From the NCBI GenBank assembly GCA_031257715.1, contig JAIROE010000251.1:1-10794 (forward strand): DNA of 10,794 bases, in the 5' to 3' direction. The DNA comes from Treponema sp. GTDB lineage: Bacteria; Spirochaetota; Spirochaetia; Treponematales; Breznakiellaceae. The position numbers and the translations under genes are program-made. A model generated the notes under the pieces. That model had not been told where the DNA came from. It made no database searches and saw only the letters and a program-made list of their open reading frames with translations. This document shows, piece after piece, positions 6,897-10,794 of the stretch (position 1 is its first letter; each line of letters opens with the position of its first letter).

Positions 6897-8765
6897 CTAT
6901 CGCTTTTTCTTTTTTTTCGGGGTAATGACGGGTCCCTTTGCCGCCGCCGCCGCCTGTGCGGCCCGTTTTGGCGCCAGGTATTTGTTAATCGCTACCTGCT
7001 GGACCAGTGTCAGGATATTGGAAAAAATCCAGTAGATGAGCAGCCCCGAGGGCACATCATACAAGATAAAGAAGAAAATAAGCGGCATGGCGTAAAGCAT
7101 CAGCTTCATCTGCGTATTGCTTTGCTGATCCGGCGTCTGGGTCACTTTTCCGTACAGGAGCTGTGACCCCACATAGATAAAGGGCAAAAGCCGTATGTCG
7201 GTCCAGCCCAGGATGGGCAGCCTGAAACCGGAAAAATGATACACCGATTCAGGAAGGGAAAGATCGGGGATCCATTTTGGAATAAACATGGCCCCCCGCA
7301 GATCGAAATGGTTGTTGAAAAGGTTGTACATGGCGAAAAAAATGGGGATCTGAAGCAGCATGGGAAGACAGCCCGAAAGCGGGTTGTACCCTTCCTTCTT
7401 GTACAGTTCCGCCATTTCGGCGTTCATTTTCTGGGGACTGTCCTTGTATTTCGCCTGCAATTCCTTGATCTTCGGGGATATGGCCTGCATACGGAGGGTG
7501 GATTCAGAACTCTTCTTGGTAAGGGGAAAGAATATCAGTTTCACAAGAAGGGTAAGAAGGATAATCGCCACTCCGTAATTTGGAATTATCCGGTAAAAAA
7601 TGAGCAGCAGCCATTTAAGAACCCTTTCCAGCGGACTGAGAAATCCCCTGGTATTTGCCGCTTCAATGAGCTGCATGTCCTGAAGGTTAAAGCCGTTTTT
7701 ACCGTTGTTGTAAATGGCAAGGCTTTCCTGGTTTTTTGGGCCCAGGTAGAAGCGGTAGGTATCTTCGGCCCGGGATGCGGCAAGGGGCGGCCGTATGATA
7801 TACATGCGGGACGCCGAGGGAAGTCCCGGCTCCGGTTTGGTAGAAAAAACCATGTCGTACTGCGCCGGATACGGAATGGCGATAAGGGTGAAGTATTTTC
7901 CCGTTATGGCCGCCCAATTCGGGCGGGAATTGATGATGTTGGGCCGGTCGTCGTTTATCTTCTCAAGCCGCCGTTTGCCGTTGGTGTAGGTGATATACTG
8001 ACGGTATTCATAACGCTGATCCAGCTTCTCAAAGGAAGGGCCTATCTGGGGGCCCATGATCAATGTATAGGCAGCATGGGAAATGCCGGCGGCATTTTCC
8101 GTCCTGAAATCAAAACCCGGAACCGAATAACCGCCGTCAAGTGAAACAGTCAGCTCAAACATAAACTCATTGGGTTTGAAATCGTAACGCTTGGTCAGTG
8201 TAAAACGGCCCGGTGAAGAATTCCCCTGGGAAACTGTAAAATCACGGTAAAATTCCACCGAATAATCGGAAAGCCGCCGCACATGAAAAAGGGCGTCCAC
8301 CGGTCTGGCGTTCTGATCTCCAAAGGCTATGGAAAAGGAATGAGGTTCCGCGCTGCCTGAAAGGATCATTTCCACCGGCTCGCCTTTGTCATCGTGTTCT
8401 TTGAGTTTCCAGGAGACCACATCCCCGCCGGCGCTGGAAAGCGTCACCGCAAGAATATCGGTATTGATGACAACGCGCTGTTCCGATACCGGAGCCCCGA
8501 TTTCCTCCCCGGCAGGACCAGCCTCGGCGGAAAGACCGGCGGCCTCAGGCCCGGCGGGTTCGAGAACGGTGATGTCCGGAACGGAAGCGCCCTCCGCCGG
8601 GACAACCGGCGCGGAGTTTCCCGTGCCGGAAGCGGACCCGTCCGGTGAGGCGGAACCATTCGCCGGAAGGGGCAGCTTCGGGGGAAAAATGAGCCCTTGA
8701 ATAAAGTAAAAGCCCAATATTACAACGACTGAAAGCACAATCGCCAGAATCGTATTCTTTTCCAT
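6897..8765 (-). CDS. yidC: Membrane protein insertase YidC
   Basis: A 622-residue Oxa1/YidC/Alb3 insertase of the long, diderm type. TM1 is at residues 5-23. A Gly/Ala/Pro/Ser-rich linker runs to about 95. The periplasmic beta-domain spans about 97-365. The conserved five-helix core lies at about 383-595, followed by a basic tail ending PKKKKKR that can contact the ribosome. Core landmarks are LTLLVKLIFFPLTKKS (405-420), the cytoplasmic helical hairpin near 426-462, GYNPLSGCLPMLLQIP (459-474) and NILTLVQQ (583-590). YidC inserts membrane proteins alone or with SecYEG. The position of the groove arginine (E. coli R366) appears to be Lys409. The ATG at 8763-8765 has AGGAG four bases upstream, embedded in the yidD stop (TAGGAG). 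Seven bases separate it from yidD and nine from jag. Confidence 0.96.
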   Translation of the reverse strand: MEKNTILAIVLSVVVILGFYFIQGLIFPPKLPLPANGSASPDGSASGTGNSAPVVPAEGASVPDITVLEPAGPEAAGLSAEAGPAGEEIGAPVSEQRVVINTDILAVTLSSAGGDVVSWKLKEHDDKGEPVEMILSGSAEPHSFSIAFGDQNARPVDALFHVRRLSDYSVEFYRDFTVSQGNSSPGRFTLTKRYDFKPNEFMFELTVSLDGGYSVPGFDFRTENAAGISHAAYTLIMGPQIGPSFEKLDQRYEYRQYITYTNGKRRLEKINDDRPNIINSRPNWAAITGKYFTLIAIPYPAQYDMVFSTKPEPGLPSASRMYIIRPPLAASRAEDTYRFYLGPKNQESLAIYNNGKNGFNLQDMQLIEAANTRGFLSPLERVLKWLLLIFYRIIPNYGVAIILLTLLVKLIFFPLTKKSSESTLRMQAISPKIKELQAKYKDSPQKMNAEMAELYKKEGYNPLSGCLPMLLQIPIFFAMYNLFNNHFDLRGAMFIPKWIPDLSLPESVYHFSGFRLPILGWTDIRLLPFIYVGSQLLYGKVTQTPDQQSNTQMKLMLYAMPLIFFFILYDVPSGLLIYWIFSNILTLVQQVAINKYLAPKRAAQAAAAAKGPVITPKKKKKR

Positions 8766-8772
8766 AAAACTC

Positions 8773-8982
8773 CTATTTTAGCGGATCATAACCGCCCGAG
8801 TGAAAAGGATGGCAGCGGAGAATCCGCCTTGCGCCAAGGTACAGACCCCGGAAAAATCCGTATTTTTCTACCGCCTCGTAAGTATACACCGAACAGGAAG
8901 GGTAATACCGGCAACTGGAGGGAAAATACGGAGAGACGGCCATTTGATAAAAACGTATCGCCATGAGGGCTATTTTTCTCAT
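8773..8982 (-). CDS. yidD: Membrane protein insertion efficiency factor YidD
   Basis: A 69-residue protein with the whole YidD signature. An amphipathic N-terminal helix (residues 1-17) is followed by [21 protein letters not shown], with Cys24 and Cys30. Then comes [28 protein letters not shown], with Cys57. The length is typical. YidD sits on the inner face of the inner membrane and assists YidC-dependent insertion; its gene lies between rnpA and yidC in most bacteria. Its ATG overlaps the rnpA stop as ATGA (8979-8982), so translation is probably coupled; the only upstream ribosome-site-like sequence is a weak one inside rnpA. Confidence 0.95.
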   Translation of the reverse strand: MRKIALMAIRFYQMAVSPYFPSSCRYYPSCSVYTYEAVEKYGFFRGLYLGARRILRCHPFHSGGYDPLK

Positions 8983-9359
8983 CCTTTGGTTTCCGTAAAA
9001 AGTCCGGCTTTGGCAAACAGAATGGCAAGCTGTTCCTTCCGAAACAGAAAGGTTTCGCCCCTACGGGGCGGATAAACCAGCAAAACCAGATCAAAACCGC
9101 CCTTCAAACAGGGCCGAAGCAGCCGGTACGCCTCCCGGCCCAGCCGCCGCGCCCGGTTCCGTTCCACAGCATTCCCGTATTTCCGGGGAAAAGTAAAACA
9201 GATCCGGTTATATTCAAAACCATTGTTCAATACAAAAAGTTTCGCGCCGGCGGAACCAAAACGCCTGCCATTTCGAAAAACCTTCCCTATCCCTGTTTTT
9301 CCCCGCAAACGCTCAATCCGCCTGAACCGGTAATCCGCCGGGACAGGCGATTCCTTCAC
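8979..9359 (-). CDS. rnpA: Ribonuclease P protein component
   Basis: A 126-residue basic protein, the protein subunit of RNase P, which binds the 5' leader of precursor tRNAs and helps the catalytic RNA remove it. It has an N-terminal FRRIERLR resembling the family's F-x2-R-x2-R start, [12 protein letters not shown] (residues 25-36), and the diagnostic RNR motif in [17 protein letters not shown] at 63-79. The end, [17 protein letters not shown], is the usual terminal helix. I place the start at the GTG at 9357-9359, which shares one base with the rpmH stop (TAGTG). No ATG is available, and no strong ribosome site is visible, so it probably relies on coupling to rpmH. It overlaps yidD by four bases. 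Confidence 0.93.
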   Translation of the reverse strand: MKESPVPADYRFRRIERLRGKTGIGKVFRNGRRFGSAGAKLFVLNNGFEYNRICFTFPRKYGNAVERNRARRLGREAYRLLRPCLKGGFDLVLLVYPPRRGETFLFRKEQLAILFAKAGLFTETKG

Positions 9360-9514
9360 TAATAAGGCTTCTTTTCGTCGGAAACCGTCAGCTTAAGCCG
9401 GCCCTTGGCCCTGCGGCGTTTGAGCACCAGCCGCCCCCCCCGGGTTTTCATCCGGGCCCGGAACCCGAATTTACGGTTCCTCTTTACCTTGCTGGGTTGA
9501 TAAGTCCGTTTCAT
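9359..9514 (-). CDS. rpmH: 50S ribosomal protein L34
   Basis: A 51-residue, highly basic protein. It opens with [20 protein letters not shown] and contains the L34 core [17 protein letters not shown] (about 23-39). L34 is a late-assembling protein of the large ribosomal subunit. The family is often 44-47 residues, so the polar C-terminal tail ([11 protein letters not shown]) is a modest extension. The ATG at 9512-9514 has AGGAG (9523-9527) eight bases upstream. It is the first gene of a six-gene operon, and its TAG overlaps the rnpA GTG by one base. Confidence 0.97.
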   Translation of the reverse strand: MKRTYQPSKVKRNRKFGFRARMKTRGGRLVLKRRRAKGRLKLTVSDEKKPY

Positions 9515-9561
9515 GGGAACATCTCCTGTCTATATAAAGGTTCATGAAAGCACATAAAACC

Positions 9562-9574
9562 GCGGGTAACCCGC
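9562..9574 (-). promoter_or_regulatory. Small hairpin in the rpmH leader
   Basis: On the minus strand GCGGG and CCCGC pair around a TTA loop (5 bp stem). This lies about 15-25 bases into the predicted 74-base leader and about 35 bases before the ribosome site. There is no T run after it, so it is not a terminator. It could stabilise the transcript or serve regulation; neither is shown. Confidence 0.35.
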
Positions 9575-9594
9575 CGGTACAAATCTGTCAGTTT

Positions 9595-9623
9595 AGTATA
9601 GGGAAACAGGAAACAATGATCAA
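9595..9623 (-). promoter_or_regulatory. Sigma-70-type promoter of the rpmH operon
   Basis: Read on the minus strand, TTGATC (9623-9618; four of six matches) is followed after exactly 17 bases by TATACT (9600-9595; five of six). A start near 9588 would give a leader of about 74 bases before rpmH. No other promoter is evident between rpmH and the end of the operon. Confidence 0.6.
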
Positions 9624-9715
9624 GCGGCGGACGTTGTAAAATCCGACCGGCAGAGCCTTGACCAATGAAATTGATTGTATCATAGTTTAGACAGTTTGAC
9701 AAAAATGCAGGGATC

Positions 9716-10174
9716 ATGGGAAATAAAGATATTGTTGAGTGGAGTGACCGCTTTGTGATAGGTATTCCGCTCATTGATAAACAGCATAAACACCTCGTGG
9801 ATATGACCAACAAACTTTATATGGGCTGTCTCAGGGGGGATGAAGAGGCGAAGTCTTATTTTTTAAGAACCATCCATGAGGCGGTGGATTATACCAAATA
9901 TCATTTTTCAACAGAAGAGCGGCTTATGCACCGGATAGGTTACCCGGAACTGGCGGCCCATAAAAGGCAGCACGAGGACTTTGTCAAGGAAATAATCCGG
10001 GAGGTTAATACCTTTAAGAACGGAAAAAAGTTTGTTCCCAACCTGTTTGTCCGGTATCTTCGGGATTGGGTGTTGGCTCATATTGCCGTATCGGACAGGC
10101 TGTACGTCTCCTACATCCACACGCTGAAAAAAGAGGGCGCCCTCAAGCTCGTGGAAACCGTTCAGCCCCTGTGA
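9716..10174 (+). CDS. Bacteriohemerythrin (oxygen-binding)
   Basis: A 152-residue single-domain hemerythrin that should bind O2 reversibly at a non-haem di-iron centre in a four-helix bundle in the cytoplasm. All seven expected iron ligands can be assigned: His24 (DKQHKH), His63 and Glu67 (YHFSTEE), His82 and His86 (HKRQH), and His122 and Asp127 (HIAVSD). The N-terminal WSDRFVIGIPLID is typical. The ATG at 9716 has a weak AGGG six to nine bases upstream. A -35-like TTGACC at 9658 precedes TATCAT at 9678 with too short a spacer, so the promoter is uncertain. The gene is divergent from the rpmH operon and upstream of a chemoreceptor gene that has its own promoter. Proposed bacterial roles are oxygen storage, scavenging or delivery; none can be chosen here. 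Confidence 0.93.
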   Translation: MGNKDIVEWSDRFVIGIPLIDKQHKHLVDMTNKLYMGCLRGDEEAKSYFLRTIHEAVDYTKYHFSTEERLMHRIGYPELAAHKRQHEDFVKEIIREVNTFKNGKKFVPNLFVRYLRDWVLAHIAVSDRLYVSYIHTLKKEGALKLVETVQPL

Positions 10175-10286
10175 ACCCTCCTCCTCACAAGCGTGTTCCG
10201 GGTGTATTTCCGTGCCGGCGGCGCAAGTTCTGCGGGGGCCTGAATCGCCGCATTTAGCGTCCCGAAATTCCGCCTCCCGAATTGCC
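10175..10286 (+). other. GC-rich spacer after the bacteriohemerythrin gene, no gene seen
   Basis: I find no convincing gene here. Weak pairings exist: TGCGG (10231-10235) with CCGCA (10248-10252) followed by only three T, or GCGGCG (10218-10223) with CGCCGC (10246-10251). One may end the hemerythrin transcript, but neither is a standard intrinsic terminator. Confidence 0.3.
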
Positions 10287-10315
10287 TTGACTATTCCGGG
10301 GTTGTCGAATATACT
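10287..10315 (+). promoter_or_regulatory. Sigma-70-type promoter of the chemoreceptor gene
   Basis: TTGACT (10287-10292; five of six) and TATACT (10310-10315; five of six) are separated by exactly 17 bases. A start near 10322 is expected. I see no sigma-28-type motif, although many chemoreceptor genes use one. Confidence 0.65.
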
Positions 10316-10321
10316 GAAAAA

Positions 10322-10444
10322 TTATGAATGATAAAGTTTAAATTTGTTTTTTGTCCAAAACCTTGCCGGTAAACCATGATATCGGGAGTATTGGGTGCTT
10401 TTAATACAGTTTTTTGGGGAAAGTTTTAAATTAAGAGGTATAAC
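10322..10444 (+). other. AT-rich leader of the chemoreceptor mRNA
   Basis: About 120 bases separate the predicted transcript start from the GTG. The leader holds a five-codon reading frame (10324-10341, M-N-D-K-V), several runs of T and A, and the ribosome site AGAGG just before the gene. I recognise no riboswitch class in it. Confidence 0.35.
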
Positions 10445-10794
10445 GTGAAATTACGTATCAAACTGAGTATCATCGTTATTGCTATTTTGGTGGCTGTTGT
10501 CGCCGCCATATCCGTCATACTCCTCCTCCAGGCATCAAACATCGCACTCAACCTTTCAAAGGAAAGTACGGACCGGCTTGCCAGGCAGCAGGCTTCGTTC
10601 TGGCAGGGCCGTGAAGAGGGGTATCTGCGGGTCGTCTATGTGACGTCGAGTTTTATGGAAGCATACCGATCCACCGACCCGGAACGGCGGCGGGCCCGGT
10701 TCAACCAGTTTTTGGAATCGGTTCTCATCGCGGAGCCGAATATTCTGGAAATTTTCGCCGTTTTCAAGCCCAATGCCCTGGACGGCATGGACGC
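10445..10794 (+). CDS. Methyl-accepting chemotaxis protein, N-terminal part (runs off the window)
   Basis: 116 complete codons are present and the frame is open at the right edge. The start is a GTG at 10445 with AAGAGGT six bases upstream. Residues 1-6 (KLRIK) are basic. Residues about 7-30 are one strong membrane helix rich in Ile and Val. The remainder is periplasmic: SNIALNLSKESTDRLARQQASFW, then GREEGYLRVVYVTSSFMEAYRS and EPNILEIFAVFKPNALDGMD. This is the layout of the long helix and first strands of a dCache-type sensor domain, and closely resembles treponemal chemoreceptors I know. The HAMP and signalling domains that would prove the assignment lie outside the window, so a sensor histidine kinase or a diguanylate cyclase with the same sensor remains possible. 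Confidence 0.75.
   Translation, partial: MKLRIKLSIIVIAILVAVVAAISVILLLQASNIALNLSKESTDRLARQQASFWQGREEGYLRVVYVTSSFMEAYRSTDPERRRARFNQFLESVLIAEPNILEIFAVFKPNALDGMD

Noticed and set aside
7236..8144. A 302-codon open frame on the + strand, antisense to yidC
   Set aside because: It lies wholly opposite a certain yidC gene, reads as the complement of its codons, and has no family motif or ribosome site. The open frame reflects codon use on the other strand.
9696..9701. A perfect TTGACA before the bacteriohemerythrin gene
   Set aside because: It lies only 14 bases before the ATG, so its -10 would fall inside the gene, where no TATAAT-like sequence occurs at the right spacing.
9515..9715. A replication origin with DnaA boxes beside rpmH
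   Set aside because: In many bacteria rpmH adjoins dnaA and oriC. Here I find no TTATCCACA-like boxes or AT-rich repeats, and the neighbour is a bacteriohemerythrin.
10066..10257. A 63-codon + strand frame overlapping the end of the bacteriohemerythrin gene
   Set aside because: It is mostly out-of-frame hemerythrin sequence followed by basic low-complexity residues, with no ribosome site.
10322..10444. A cyclic-di-GMP or other known riboswitch in the chemoreceptor leader
   Set aside because: I could not match the conserved core of any class I know; short resemblances such as GGTAAACC are not enough.

Overview
The window looks like chromosomal DNA of a treponeme-type spirochaete, with a base composition near half GC. 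The best evidence is the protein set. It includes a small outer-membrane barrel of treponemal style, a secreted protein whose mid-region I recall only from spirochaetes, a chemoreceptor N-terminus of the kind found in treponemes, and an rpmH-rnpA-yidD-yidC-jag cluster with no dnaA beside it. The moderate GC content fits the group of T. pallidum or the termite-gut treponemes better than low-GC oral treponemes, but I cannot name a species.

Layout. (1) 1-653: the start of a lipoprotein gene runs off the left edge on the minus strand. It is divergent from an outer-membrane protein gene. The roughly 200 bp between them holds a palindrome, a terminator-like hairpin and an operator-like dyad over a promoter. 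(2) 653-1426 (+): the outer-membrane barrel, ending 3 bp from the convergent DHH phosphoesterase gene (1430-2335, -). (3) 2416-5307 (+): a two-domain M16 zinc metalloprotease with an export signal. It may be translated from a leaderless transcript, and its stop codon overlaps the stop of the next, convergent gene. (4) 9514 down to 5304 (-): a tightly packed operon rpmH, rnpA, yidD, yidC, jag and a secreted protein of unknown function. The genes overlap or lie 3-9 bp apart, behind a good sigma-70-type promoter. (5) 9716-10174 (+): a single-domain bacteriohemerythrin. (6) 10445 to the right edge (+): the N-terminus of a methyl-accepting chemotaxis protein, with its own promoter and a leader of about 120 nt.

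The large operon joins ribosome assembly (L34), tRNA 5' processing (RnpA), membrane-protein insertion (YidD, YidC) and the RNA-binding protein Jag/KhpB. This is a classic bacterial neighbourhood. The exported protein at its tail is the least understood gene here. The bacteriohemerythrin next to a chemoreceptor suggests, by inference only, a role in oxygen handling or sensing in an anaerobe or microaerophile.

I saw no mobile element, CRISPR array, tRNA, rRNA or phage gene, and no clearly new multi-gene system. The points most worth a second look are the dyad over the outer-membrane-protein promoter, the apparently leaderless protease start, the unknown exported protein in the yidC operon, and the lysine in the YidC groove.
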